The translations under genes were made by a program, and so were the position numbers. Below the pieces are notes generated by a model. The model did no database searches. It was given only the letters and a program-made list of their open reading frames with translations, and was not told the DNA's origin. From the NCBI GenBank assembly GCA_023431385.1, contig JAEYWA010000170.1:1-18593 (forward strand): DNA of 18,593 nt, given 5' to 3'. This DNA comes from Bacillota bacterium. Its GTDB lineage: Bacteria; Bacillota; Clostridia; Acetivibrionales; DSM-1351. Shown piece by piece: positions 1 through 7,056 of the stretch (the stretch's first letter is position 1; each line of letters opens with the position of its first letter).

Positions 1-1
1 T

Positions 2-79
2 TTCATTGCTTCCTTTTTAACATGCGGCAAATCAGCCATCGCCTACAGCTCGGCTTCTTTGGAAGGGACCTTTGGCTAA
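2..79 (+). CDS. Possible 3' end of an unidentified gene (partial)
   Basis: An open frame enters from the left edge and ends with TAA at 77-79, just before a strong hairpin at 79-102. About 25 residues are visible (start FIASFLTCGKSAIAYS, end EGTFG), mildly hydrophobic and small-residue-rich. I do not recognise the family. The stop-then-terminator arrangement and a higher GC content than the flanks are the only support. Two neighbouring frames are also open here, so the call is weak. The opposite strand could instead start a gene leaving the window (ATG near 41), but it lacks a ribosome site. Confidence 0.3.
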   Translation, partial: FIASFLTCGKSAIAYSSASLEGTFG

Positions 80-102
80 AAACGTGCCATGAGGCACGTT
101 TT
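79..102. terminator. Perfect 10-bp hairpin, probably bidirectional terminator
   Basis: AAAACGTGCC (79-88) and GGCACGTTTT (93-102) form a perfect stem with an ATGA loop. On the minus strand the stem runs into TTTTT, which suits termination of the hydrolase ending at 132. On the plus strand it runs into TTTT directly after the TAA at 77-79. Confidence 0.75.
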
Positions 103-131
103 CTAGACGCCAAAACTTCATCCGCACTGAA

Positions 132-761
132 TTATTTGACAAATCTTTCGAAAAAAGCGTTCAGTATTTCTCCCAACTTTTTTGGAGTGTCAATATTTAC
201 TTCATGCCCAGCATTATTAATAATTGAAATTTCTACATTTGGGATATGTTCTTTGAGCTGTAGTGAAGCCGGTTTATTTGCTTTATCTCTCCCTCCGCAT
301 ATAACAAGTACAGGACAGCTTATTAAATGCAAGTCCTTTTGAAAATTCAAATCCATCATTGATTTTGTTAGGTTAATAAAATCTTTTTTTTCACATCCCA
401 TTTTCTTAAATGTGCTATTAGGAACTATGTGAAAAATCACATTCTGAAACTTCAATAACCCTTTAGGCATGATATACTGCGTTCCGATTAGCACCATAGA
501 ATTTACTTTTTGCGGATTTTCAATTCCGTACTGCAAGGCAAGAATACCACCCAATGACAAACCACATACGTTGAGCGGTTCAGTAACGCTCATGCAATAT
601 TCAGAGAACGCTTTATACAGATTAGAATAGGTTACTTCTTTACCACAGAGTAAATCCAACAAATTGGGACAGAGGATATCCGATTTATTTTCCATAGTTT
701 CAATAGTATTATTCCAGCTTGATGATGTCTGTCCTAAACCATGAAGCAAAATATATTTCAC
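132..761 (-). CDS. Alpha/beta hydrolase, small serine hydrolase
   Basis: Predicted cytoplasmic alpha/beta-hydrolase of 209 residues; substrate unknown. Visible signature parts are LLHGLGQ (residues 5-11, oxyanion-hole HG), nucleophile elbow GLSLGG with Ser69, acid Asp159 in CGGRDKA, and His186 in NNAGHE. The Ser-Asp-His order and spacing fit the family, and the protein is short because the cap region is small. The frame is open to a GTG at 770, but that GTG is part of the Shine-Dalgarno AGGAGTG. I place the start at the GTG at 761, 7-8 bases after AGGAG. It is a single-gene unit, divergent from the lytic transglycosylase and ended by the hairpin at 79-102. No signal peptide or membrane segment is seen. 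Esterase or C-C hydrolase activity is possible but cannot be chosen from sequence. Confidence 0.85.
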   Translation of the reverse strand: MKYILLHGLGQTSSSWNNTIETMENKSDILCPNLLDLLCGKEVTYSNLYKAFSEYCMSVTEPLNVCGLSLGGILALQYGIENPQKVNSMVLIGTQYIMPKGLLKFQNVIFHIVPNSTFKKMGCEKKDFINLTKSMMDLNFQKDLHLISCPVLVICGGRDKANKPASLQLKEHIPNVEISIINNAGHEVNIDTPKKLGEILNAFFERFVK

Positions 762-870
762 GTTTTTCACTCCTATTCAAATTTCTGTTATATATAATAA
801 AATAGGTAAACTTAGTATCTATCGTAATATGGCATAAAAGTACTAAAACCTTTCCAAATTGACGCTATAC

Positions 871-879
871 TGGTATAAT
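871..879 (+). promoter_or_regulatory. Extended -10 promoter of the lytic transglycosylase gene
   Basis: TGGTATAAT at 871-879 is a perfect extended -10 (TGnTATAAT). The -35 at 17-bp spacing (851-856, TTTCCA) is weak, as is common with extended -10 promoters. The predicted start is near 886, leaving a leader of about 33 bases with GGAG at 906-909. Confidence 0.55.
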
Positions 880-918
880 TCTACTGTACCATAATTCGAT
901 TGATTGGAGAACAGTGTT

Positions 919-1821
919 TTGAAGTATATCTCGAGACGTATATCTTTTATTATTGTTTTTTGTTACATAATTGCTGCTTCATTTCCTATTCAGAGCTACG
1001 GAGCCTCTAATAGTTCTATAACAGATAATCGTACTTTACAGGAACAAAAAAGTAGCTCAACTGGCATGTCAAACTCTGAAGAGAATGATGATAAAAACAC
1101 AACAGTATCAACAGACAGAGATGATGATGGAACTGATGGTAAAGCTGCTGCCAAAATAACAGATGTAACTGAAACAGCTAATGGAACTACGGATGATACC
1201 GCTGATGAGACAGCTAATGAAACTACGGAAGATACCGCTGATGAAACAGCTAATGAAACTGCCACTGAGCCCTCTAATAAAACCAATAACTCTACAGAGG
1301 CTAAAACCAAATCAAGCACTACCACATCAGACACAAAAGAAACTAAAGATGAGGATGCAGAAAAAAACGAAGAGGAATTATGGTACAGAAAGCAGAACCC
1401 TATGGATAAAGAGCATCAAAAGCTTCTTTGGGAGTATTGCATAAAAAGGGATTTGAGCTACATTGATATGCTTGCTCTTATATATACAGAGAGTAATTTT
1501 AACGAGAAGTGCACTACCGGTAAGCATCACGGATATTTCCAAATAAGCACAGGTAATTGTGCTAACCTGGCAAAAACTCTAAATACTAAGAATAAGCCTC
1601 TTGATGGTGCTATTAATATTAACTGGGGAACGTCAATATATAGTGGCATACTTGCAGATAAACGCGTTAAGGACCTTGAAGGCAAAAAGAGAAGGGATGT
1701 GGCCTTATCCATCTACCAAAGGGGAACCGGCGGATATGATAAATACGGTATTAACAAAAACTTTCTTAAGGTGTATTACAAAAAGTGGGATAAGATTAAT
1801 GAATGGTTTAAAGCCAAGTAA
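919..1821 (+). CDS. Secreted lytic-transglycosylase-like protein with acidic repeat linker
   Basis: Predicted exported cell-wall enzyme of 300 residues. The N-terminus (MKYISRRISF, then a hydrophobic run to about residue 30 ending SYGAS) is a Sec signal peptide. Residues about 32-150 are a low-complexity Thr/Glu/Asp/Asn/Ser linker with a 12-residue tandem repeat (see repeat entry). The C-terminal 140 residues resemble the SLT lysozyme-like fold: ALIYTESNF with candidate catalytic Glu191, then HHGYFQIS in place of the usual G-[LM]-[MF]-Q, and ALSIYQRGTGGY in place of the AYNxGxG motif. Such enzymes cleave peptidoglycan glycan strands. The longest frame starts at TTG 904, but GGAG at 906-909 lies inside it, so the TTG at 919 is preferred (9-base spacing) and gives a proper signal peptide. 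The motifs deviate from consensus, so activity is likely but unproven. Confidence 0.75.
   Translation: MKYISRRISFIIVFCYIIAASFPIQSYGASNSSITDNRTLQEQKSSSTGMSNSEENDDKNTTVSTDRDDDGTDGKAAAKITDVTETANGTTDDTADETANETTEDTADETANETATEPSNKTNNSTEAKTKSSTTTSDTKETKDEDAEKNEEELWYRKQNPMDKEHQKLLWEYCIKRDLSYIDMLALIYTESNFNEKCTTGKHHGYFQISTGNCANLAKTLNTKNKPLDGAININWGTSIYSGILADKRVKDLEGKKRRDVALSIYQRGTGGYDKYGINKNFLKVYYKKWDKINEWFKAK
1174..1260 (+). repeat. 36-bp tandem repeat, about 2.4 copies, inside the linker
   Basis: Units at 1174-1209 and 1210-1245 plus a partial copy at 1246-1260. Each begins ACAGCTAATG and encodes TANxTTxDTADE. Copies differ at only a few bases, which suggests recent in-frame duplication. The repeat encodes the acidic, Thr-rich spacer between the signal peptide and the catalytic domain. 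Confidence 0.85.
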
Positions 1822-1850
1822 TATATTGTATTTGAGAATAAGTGGTAATA

Positions 1851-2570
1851 TTATTTTACCAGAATTCTTAGTCTATACGCATTCATAGTAGTCTCACCCA
1901 GTTTATCCATCAAGCGGTAATTTGCAACAGCACCTACCGCAGCACCGATTACAGGAACCAACTGAAGCATTTTTGCCAGATCAATATAGTCTCTGTATTC
2001 CTGCTGGAAGGTTCTCCAGTCAAAGGAATTAATGTCCTCGGGAAGGGCAGCAGAATAGTTTTTCCAATCCAAAACCTGCATGTATATATCCCGGGTTCTT
2101 TGCTGACTTGAAAATGCCAGCTGGAAAATATATAAGACAAATAACCGTTCCTTATAATTCTTAACATCGAAACCGTATATAGCAGCTGCATCAAATAAGA
2201 ACTTTAACTTAATACTAAGAAGTATAGGGAAGTCAGCCATTCCAAGAAATATCCCGCCTGAGCCTGTCCATGCACCGCTTACGGCAGCAGTTTTTTTGTA
2301 GGAACTGATTTTATCACGTATACGTTGTTCGCGAAATTCCAAAGGGGTACAAATTGTTGGTGTTTCGGAGGTTATTTCAGAGCCGAATAAAACTGCCTTT
2401 ACCATACCCTTTATGGTATCAGTAATGACCTGATGAGCTTTTTCAGGGACAAGCCCGTTTAGTTTATTCTGTATTTCCTTGCTGAGACGCCCTGCAATTG
2501 ATGGCGGTTTAAGCATAGTTTGCTGCCATACATTTAATTCACATAATGCAAATTCTTCATATTTATTCAT
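1851..2570 (-). CDS. EcsC-family protein
   Basis: A 239-residue protein that I recognise as EcsC-like, the family named after the third gene of the Bacillus ecs operon. Its biochemical role is not established. Visible hallmarks are an N-terminal WQQTML-KPPS segment, NGLVPEKAHQVITDTIKG near residues 38-55, a glycine-rich hydrophobic stretch (SGAWTGSGGIFLGMADFPIL, about 98-117), a charged C-terminal half, and a second hydrophobic segment LVPVIGAAVGAVANY near residues 204-218. It has no signal peptide and is probably membrane-associated. The frame runs upstream to 2639, but the ATG at 2570 has GAGGTG six bases ahead, so I start there. It is convergent with the lytic transglycosylase gene (29 bases apart) and divergent from the HD gene. 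No ecsA or ecsB transporter gene is nearby, so it is a stand-alone copy. Confidence 0.8.
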   Translation of the reverse strand: MNKYEEFALCELNVWQQTMLKPPSIAGRLSKEIQNKLNGLVPEKAHQVITDTIKGMVKAVLFGSEITSETPTICTPLEFREQRIRDKISSYKKTAAVSGAWTGSGGIFLGMADFPILLSIKLKFLFDAAAIYGFDVKNYKERLFVLYIFQLAFSSQQRTRDIYMQVLDWKNYSAALPEDINSFDWRTFQQEYRDYIDLAKMLQLVPVIGAAVGAVANYRLMDKLGETTMNAYRLRILVK

Positions 2571-2637
2571 ATTACACCTCATGTTATATAAATAATTTGA
2601 CTTTAACATTTTTATTAACATATTAATACCCTTGCAC

Positions 2638-2666
2638 ATTATACGCCGGATATTTTAATTTGTTCG
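2638..2666 (-). promoter_or_regulatory. Probable sigma-A promoter for the EcsC-family gene
   Basis: On the minus strand a perfect TATAAT (2643-2638) follows a weak -35, CGAACA (2666-2661), at 17-bp spacing. The start would be near 2631, about 60 bases ahead of the ATG at 2570. This supports the downstream start. Confidence 0.45.
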
Positions 2667-2742
2667 TTACCTTTAATACATCCGAAACGATTCTAAACCA
2701 CAAGTTAATCTTCGACTGCCATATTTGGACGGTGTAGAATAA

Positions 2743-2748
2743 TATAAT
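2743..2748 (+). promoter_or_regulatory. Possible -10 element for the HD-domain gene
   Basis: TATAAT lies 50 bases ahead of the ATG at 2798. TAGAAT at 2735-2740 is a second candidate. Neither has a convincing -35, so the exact promoter is uncertain. Region 2667-2797 otherwise shows nothing identifiable. Confidence 0.3.
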
Positions 2749-2797
2749 CAATGGAAGGAAAACTATTAATAAATAATATAGAAGTGAGAAAAGTAAT

Positions 2798-3430
2798 ATG
2801 ACAACTGAAAGGAATGTAACAACCGATATAAGAATATTTACTGAAATAGAGACACATCTCCTTGAAGATAAACAGCCTTCTGATTACTTGAATAATATGT
2901 CACAGACACTGCAGTTTAAAAAGTATCCCCTTGTATTGATAAATAACCTGAAAAAAGCAGAGCAATCACCGAAGCATCATCCTGAAGGAAATGTCTGGAA
3001 CCATACAATGCTCGTAGTAGATGAAGCCGCCAAGGTTAAGGAGATAAGTGAAGATTCGAAAGTCTTTATGTGGGCGGCTTTGCTGCATGATATTGGAAAA
3101 CCGGATACAACAAAAATCAGAAACGGAAGAATAACCTCCTATGATCATGATAAGGTGGGAGCAGACCTTACACGGAAATTTCTGTCTGAATATGTTAAAG
3201 ATAATGTGTTTATAGAAAAGGTTGCTGAACTGGTCAGATGGCATATGCAAATTCTTTTTGTTATCAACAATTTACCTTTTGCAGATATCAGTACAATGAA
3301 AAAGAGGACAGACATAAATGAAGTAGCTCTGTTGGGCTTTTGTGACAGAATGGGTAGATTAGGAGTGAATCAGGAAGAAGAGGAGAATAATATAAAGAAA
3401 TTCTTAAATAAGGTTAATAAATATAGATAG
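2798..3430 (+). CDS. HD-domain metal-dependent phosphohydrolase
   Basis: A 210-residue cytoplasmic protein with an HD domain in the centre. Visible metal-binding residues are His69 (HHPEGNVWNHTMLV), the His97-Asp98 pair (LLHDIGKP) and DHD around His117 (SYDHDKVGA), with a later FCDRMGRLG near residue 185. HD proteins hydrolyse phosphate esters, often of nucleotides. The HHPEGNVWNHT start resembles the HD domain attached to bacterial CCA-adding enzymes, but no nucleotidyltransferase domain is present, so a tRNA role should not be assumed. The first 50 residues are unassigned. The ribosome site (GTGAG region, 2785-2789) is weak. The gene stands alone between divergent EcsC and downstream alcohol dehydrogenase, each with its own promoter. 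Substrate unknown. Confidence 0.8.
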   Translation: MTTERNVTTDIRIFTEIETHLLEDKQPSDYLNNMSQTLQFKKYPLVLINNLKKAEQSPKHHPEGNVWNHTMLVVDEAAKVKEISEDSKVFMWAALLHDIGKPDTTKIRNGRITSYDHDKVGADLTRKFLSEYVKDNVFIEKVAELVRWHMQILFVINNLPFADISTMKKRTDINEVALLGFCDRMGRLGVNQEEEENNIKKFLNKVNKYR

Positions 3431-3463
3431 TAAATGCATATGTACAGTTTGGACTAAAAAGGC

Positions 3464-3472
3464 TGTTATAAT
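3464..3472 (+). promoter_or_regulatory. Extended -10 promoter ahead of the alcohol dehydrogenase
   Basis: TGTTATAAT at 3464-3472 fits TGnTATAAT. A TTGGAC lies upstream but only 12 bp away, too close to be its -35. The start would be near 3479, leaving a leader of about 125 bases. That leader holds a small bulged hairpin (GTTTCGGC 3561-3568 with GCCAAAC 3576-3582) ending some 12 bases before the Shine-Dalgarno. Confidence 0.4.
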
Positions 3473-3603
3473 CAATTATTATTTTGTTTTCAAAGGGGCG
3501 TTCTGTGGTAAATAAAGAGTAGTTCACAACAATATATATACTTTTATTATAAAAAGAATGGTTTCGGCGGACATAGCCAAACGGTTCAGAAATGGAGAAA
3601 ATT

Positions 3604-4779
3604 ATGATTAATTTTGAGTATTACAATCCTGCCAGAATTATTTTCGGAAAGGATACAGAGTCACAGACTGGTAAACAGATTTCCAGGTATGGCAAAAGAG
3701 TATTACTTCATTATGGCGGAGGTTCAATCAAAGCTAATGGTGTCTATGACAAGGTTGTTAAATCTCTTAAGGAAGAGGGGTTGTTCTTTGTTGAACTATC
3801 AGGAGTTGTGCCTAACCCTAGATTAAGTCTTGTTAAGGAAGGTATTAAGCTTTGTAAGGAAAACGATATAGATTTTATCCTGGCAGTTGGAGGAGGCAGT
3901 GTTATAGACTCTGCTAAAGGAATTGCTGTTGGTGTTAATTACAACGGAGATGTTTGGGATTTATATATGGATAATTCCAAGCTTGACCAGCTGACTGACG
4001 TTCTTCCGGTTGGAGTTGTATTAACGATACCGGCTGCAGGTTCTGAGTCATCAACAGCGTCAGTTATTACAAATGAGGAGGGATGGCTCAAACGTTCTAT
4101 CGGAACAGAATTAATTATTCCCAGATTTGCTGTTCTAAACCCTGAGACCAGCTATACTTTACCTGCATACCAGACTGCATGCGGGGCTAGTGATATTCTG
4201 GCCCATTTGATGGAGCGATATTTTACTCAAGTGCCCAATGTAGATTTTACTGACAGACTTATAGAAGCTAATATCAGGACGATACTGAATAATGCTCCTT
4301 TGGCTTTAAAAAATCCCCATGACTACAATACAAGAGCTGAAATAATGTGGGCGGGGGCGGTTGCTCATAACAATCTTTTGAACACAGGAAGGATAGGTGA
4401 CTGGGGCAGTCACGACATAGAACATGAAATAAGCGGAGCATATGATATAGCTCATGGTGCGGGCTTGTCAATAATCTTCCCGGCCTGGATGAAATATGTG
4501 AACAAGATGAATAAGGATAAATTTGTACAATTTGCCATGAGGGTATTTGATGTAGATTTCAGCTTTGATGACAAAGACCAGATTATCTTTGAAATGATAG
4601 AAAGACTTGAAGCTTGGTACTTAAGAATGGGTCTGCCTATAAGGCTGTCCCATGTCAATATCGGTGATGAAAGATTACGCGAAATGGCAGACAAATGTAT
4701 GGTTGGGAGAACACATGTGGGTAGTTTCCAGGAGCTTAAAGCCGATGATGTTTATGAAATATATAAATTAGCTTTATAA
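3604..4779 (+). CDS. Iron-containing NAD(P)H-dependent alcohol dehydrogenase (butanol dehydrogenase type)
   Basis: A cytoplasmic group III (iron-activated) alcohol dehydrogenase of 391 residues, the usual family length, interconverting aldehydes and alcohols with NAD(P)H. The N-terminus INFEYYNPARIIFGKD and nucleotide-binding AVGGGSVIDSAKGIA are typical of the BdhA/YugJ-like branch. The four metal ligands are visible and correctly spaced: Asp197 and His201 (GASDILAHLMER), His270 and His284 (HDIEHEISGAYDIAHGAG). An upstream in-frame ATG at 3592 is part of the ATGGAG that supplies the Shine-Dalgarno, so the ATG at 3604 is preferred (GGAG 6 bases ahead). It is monocistronic, with its own promoter and a terminator at 4864-4900. 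In a fermenting anaerobe it probably disposes of reducing power or detoxifies aldehydes. Preferred substrate and NADH versus NADPH cannot be read here. Confidence 0.92.
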   Translation: MINFEYYNPARIIFGKDTESQTGKQISRYGKRVLLHYGGGSIKANGVYDKVVKSLKEEGLFFVELSGVVPNPRLSLVKEGIKLCKENDIDFILAVGGGSVIDSAKGIAVGVNYNGDVWDLYMDNSKLDQLTDVLPVGVVLTIPAAGSESSTASVITNEEGWLKRSIGTELIIPRFAVLNPETSYTLPAYQTACGASDILAHLMERYFTQVPNVDFTDRLIEANIRTILNNAPLALKNPHDYNTRAEIMWAGAVAHNNLLNTGRIGDWGSHDIEHEISGAYDIAHGAGLSIIFPAWMKYVNKMNKDKFVQFAMRVFDVDFSFDDKDQIIFEMIERLEAWYLRMGLPIRLSHVNIGDERLREMADKCMVGRTHVGSFQELKADDVYEIYKLAL

Positions 4780-4863
4780 AGATAAATTTTTTGTATTACT
4801 ATTAGAATTATTGATTAACCTCTATAGTAATATTTGATTGGCAAGTGGATATAGGAATAGCTT

Positions 4864-4900
4864 AAAAGCCTGCATTGATAGTTGTTTAATGCGGGCTTTT
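4864..4900 (+). terminator. Rho-independent terminator after the alcohol dehydrogenase
   Basis: AAAAGCCTGCATT (4864-4876) pairs over 13 positions, with one G-U, with AATGCGGGCTTTT (4888-4900) around an 11-base loop. The right arm ends in TTTT followed by CCTT. It lies 85 bases after the stop at 4779. Confidence 0.8.
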
Positions 4901-4962
4901 CCTTATGTCGACATTATATACCATTTGTTCCAAAAATATAGGAAAATCTTACTTTTGTAATA

Positions 4963-4990
4963 TTGTATCCTAATGGTTTTGTGATAAAAT
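4963..4990 (+). promoter_or_regulatory. Probable sigma-A promoter of the two-component operon
   Basis: TTGTAT (4963-4968), 16-bp spacer, TAAAAT (4985-4990). The start would be near 4997, about 30 bases before the ATG at 5029. A good TTGACA at 4995-5000 is too close to the gene to act as its -35. Confidence 0.4.
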
Positions 4991-5028
4991 TAATTTGACA
5001 TCAAATACAAAGCAGCAGGTAGGGTTTT

Positions 5029-6411
5029 ATGATATTTACTATTGCATTGTGGGTACTGGCTGTTTTTTTAATTTATTCAGGTTTTGTGAACAAAACCAAC
5101 AGATGGGTTGCATACTGTTTATTGATAGCTTCTATTGGTACACTTAAGGAATATTTAAATGAAAAGCTAGTTCCTGTACTTATTAAGCAATACCCTGGTA
5201 TAAGCTCTGAGCTTTATGTTACTATAGACAGTTGTCTTATAGCAGTACTTTATCTTCTTTTACCCTTATGCTTTATTACAATGTCAATGTATTTTGCCGG
5301 CTATGACAACTCTGATAAAAAGGTTATTCTTTTAGTTCAATTCTGCACAGTTATCTTAATATCAATTCTATTAATAATATACTATCCGATATATTTTAAG
5401 CATTATCAATTGAATAGAAGGGATTTCTGGTATGTGATGTCGGCATATAATATCAGTTATAGTATTGCTGGCTTTATCATAATATATCGAGACATAAAAG
5501 ACGAGTCGGACGAAAAAATACGGCGAAATAAGCGGATAATAACAAATGTATTTGTAGTACCGTACTTCTTCTGGCTATTTACAATATTCGTAATACATAC
5601 CCTTGACTTAAACTGGCTTAAAAAAGTGTGGAAGTATAACGAGTTTGTTGTATTAGCAGTTTTAATATTTTATGCGTATATGGCATATAAGGAAGGATTT
5701 ATGGGCTTGAAGGTATCACTGGTCAAGTACGACTGGAATTATAAAATGGAATCTGTCAACTCAAATATGCAGTACATAAACCATTTGATAAAAAATCAGG
5801 CGACAAAGATTAACTGGTCGGTGGAAAGCCTCAGAAAAAAGCTGGGGGACGAGCAGATGGAGGAGCTTGACATTATTGAACGATCTACCAGACAATTAGT
5901 TAATTTTACTGAAAAAACAAATAAATGTCTCGCTCCTAAAATGGCCGGAAATGATTTATGCAGCGCATCCAACATGATAAATGAAGCTCTTGAAGCCTTC
6001 AAGCCGCTCCTGAGAAGAGAAATCAAACTATATGTCAATCTAAAGGAGGAGGTGCATATAAAATGTGATGGTCAGGCGGTGGTTGAAGTAATTTATAACC
6101 TTATCAAGAATTCCTCAGAGGCAGTTACCGGATATGGTAAAATTGAGGTTTTGGCCTATAAAAAAAACGATAGCTATTGTATTGAAATATGCGATGACGG
6201 AGTAGGAATAAGCAAGGAAAACATTGAACAGCTCTTTTTGCCATTTTATACAACAAAAAAAAACAATATTAATTTCGGAATTGGTTTATCTTACTGTAAA
6301 GCTGTTATGGAGGCTCATGACGGGTCAATACAGGTCTTTAGCCAAAAAGGTTTAACAAGGTTTATTCTTTGTTTTCCACTAAAAAGGATAAGAAGAAAAG
6401 AGGTTGGTTAA
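5029..6411 (+). CDS. Membrane sensor histidine kinase with multi-TM input domain
   Basis: A 460-residue sensor kinase. Residues 1-230 hold about six or seven hydrophobic segments (e.g. FTIALWVLAVFLIYSG, VTIDSCLIAVLYLLLPL, ILLVQFCTVILISILLI, FVVPYFFWLFTIFVIH, FVVLAVLIFYAYMAY) and no recognisable periplasmic sensor domain, so the signal is probably membrane-borne or intramembrane. The dimerisation segment has candidate phosphoacceptor His252 (INHLIKNQ). The ATP-binding domain shows the N box (YNLIKNSSEA, Asn357 and Asn361), G1 (DDGVGIS, Asp389-Gly393), the LPFYTTK region and G2 (GIGLSY, 417-422). Shine-Dalgarno GGTAGGG is five bases ahead of the ATG. It is followed by its response regulator after only two bases, so the pair is co-transcribed and almost certainly cognate. 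I do not recognise a characterised system. Confidence 0.88.
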   Translation: MIFTIALWVLAVFLIYSGFVNKTNRWVAYCLLIASIGTLKEYLNEKLVPVLIKQYPGISSELYVTIDSCLIAVLYLLLPLCFITMSMYFAGYDNSDKKVILLVQFCTVILISILLIIYYPIYFKHYQLNRRDFWYVMSAYNISYSIAGFIIIYRDIKDESDEKIRRNKRIITNVFVVPYFFWLFTIFVIHTLDLNWLKKVWKYNEFVVLAVLIFYAYMAYKEGFMGLKVSLVKYDWNYKMESVNSNMQYINHLIKNQATKINWSVESLRKKLGDEQMEELDIIERSTRQLVNFTEKTNKCLAPKMAGNDLCSASNMINEALEAFKPLLRREIKLYVNLKEEVHIKCDGQAVVEVIYNLIKNSSEAVTGYGKIEVLAYKKNDSYCIEICDDGVGISKENIEQLFLPFYTTKKNNINFGIGLSYCKAVMEAHDGSIQVFSQKGLTRFILCFPLKRIRRKEVG

Positions 6412-6413
6412 TA

Positions 6414-6986
6414 ATGAACAGCTTGATAAAGGTGTTAATTGTAGAAGATGACACAGATTTTGCTTATCTTATTAAGCAAGAGTTGACAAAAGAACCGGAT
6501 TTCCAATGTGTCGGAATTGCTTCAGATACAAAAGCTGCTTTTGAACTGGCTTATCGGCATATGCCACATATTGTGCTGATGGACCTGAATCTCTCCAATT
6601 CTGAAATGGACGGTTTGAGCATTACTAAAGATATAAGGCTTGAGACAGGGGCGAAGATTATAGTACTCACATCTCAGGAATCGGAAAAAGTCCTTGAATA
6701 TGCAGTTAAAAAGGCCTTTGCTTCTGATTATTTGTATAAAAGCCAGTTCTCCATTCTATGCGGAACTGTCAGAAGTGTTGCCAGTGGAATTACTCCACAT
6801 CAACTTTTACTAAGAAGGTTGATCCTGGACGAATTGTCAGTTGCTGAAAGAAGTGTCCTTGATATGATCATTGGAAAGAACATAGAAATAAAGTCAGCCA
6901 ACAAGACTATTTCGAATCAAAAAACCAGTATTTTGAAAAAACTTGGGCTGAAAAATACAACCGAGTTGATTAAACTGTTGGGCTAA
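6414..6986 (+). CDS. Response regulator, receiver domain plus atypical LuxR/NarL-like C-terminus
   Basis: A 190-residue cytoplasmic response regulator, partner of the kinase ending two bases upstream. The receiver domain (1-125) has the acidic pair Asp12-Asp13 (VEDD), phospho-acceptor Asp57 (VLMDLNLS), Thr86 (VLTSQES) and Lys109 (YLYKSQ), so it should be phosphorylatable. The C-terminus (about 140-190) begins like a LuxR helix-turn-helix (LSVAERSVLDMI) and ends like one (KTSILKKLGLKN), but the middle, where the scaffold helix should be, looks about five residues short. DNA binding may be altered. The frame is open upstream to 6369 inside the kinase gene, but the ATG at 6414 has AGAGGT nine bases ahead and gives a standard receiver start (SLIKVLIVEDD). 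Target genes unknown; the AmmeMemoRadiSam genes directly downstream are one possibility. Confidence 0.88.
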   Translation: MNSLIKVLIVEDDTDFAYLIKQELTKEPDFQCVGIASDTKAAFELAYRHMPHIVLMDLNLSNSEMDGLSITKDIRLETGAKIIVLTSQESEKVLEYAVKKAFASDYLYKSQFSILCGTVRSVASGITPHQLLLRRLILDELSVAERSVLDMIIGKNIEIKSANKTISNQKTSILKKLGLKNTTELIKLLG

Positions 6987-7021
6987 CAATACAGTCTATT
7001 ATAACAATGTAGCTTTTGGAG

Positions 7022-7027
7022 TATAAT
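7022..7027 (+). promoter_or_regulatory. Probable -10 element of the AmmeMemoRadiSam operon
   Basis: TATAAT at 7022-7027 with only a weak -35 at 17 bp (6999-7004, TTATAA). The start would be near 7034, with GGAGG ahead of the ATG at 7057. No terminator is visible between 6987 and 7021, so read-through from the two-component operon is possible. Confidence 0.4.
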
Positions 7028-7056
7028 ATTATTAATAATTACCATGGAGGCTTTTA

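Noticed and set aside
22..342. Open frame on the plus strand at the left edge
   Set aside because: It runs through the terminator hairpin and antisense to the hydrolase, with no ribosome site or recognisable protein.
996..1334. Open frame on the minus strand opposite the acidic repeat linker
   Set aside because: It encodes a Val/Ser/Ala-only sequence that mirrors the repeat on the other strand and has no ribosome site.
1822..1850. Terminator between the convergent lytic transglycosylase and EcsC genes
   Set aside because: Only a weak all-A/T pairing (TAATAT/ATATTA) is present, with no GC stem.
4274..4694. Minus-strand open frames inside the alcohol dehydrogenase gene
   Set aside because: They are shadows of a well-conserved gene with all catalytic residues in the plus frame.
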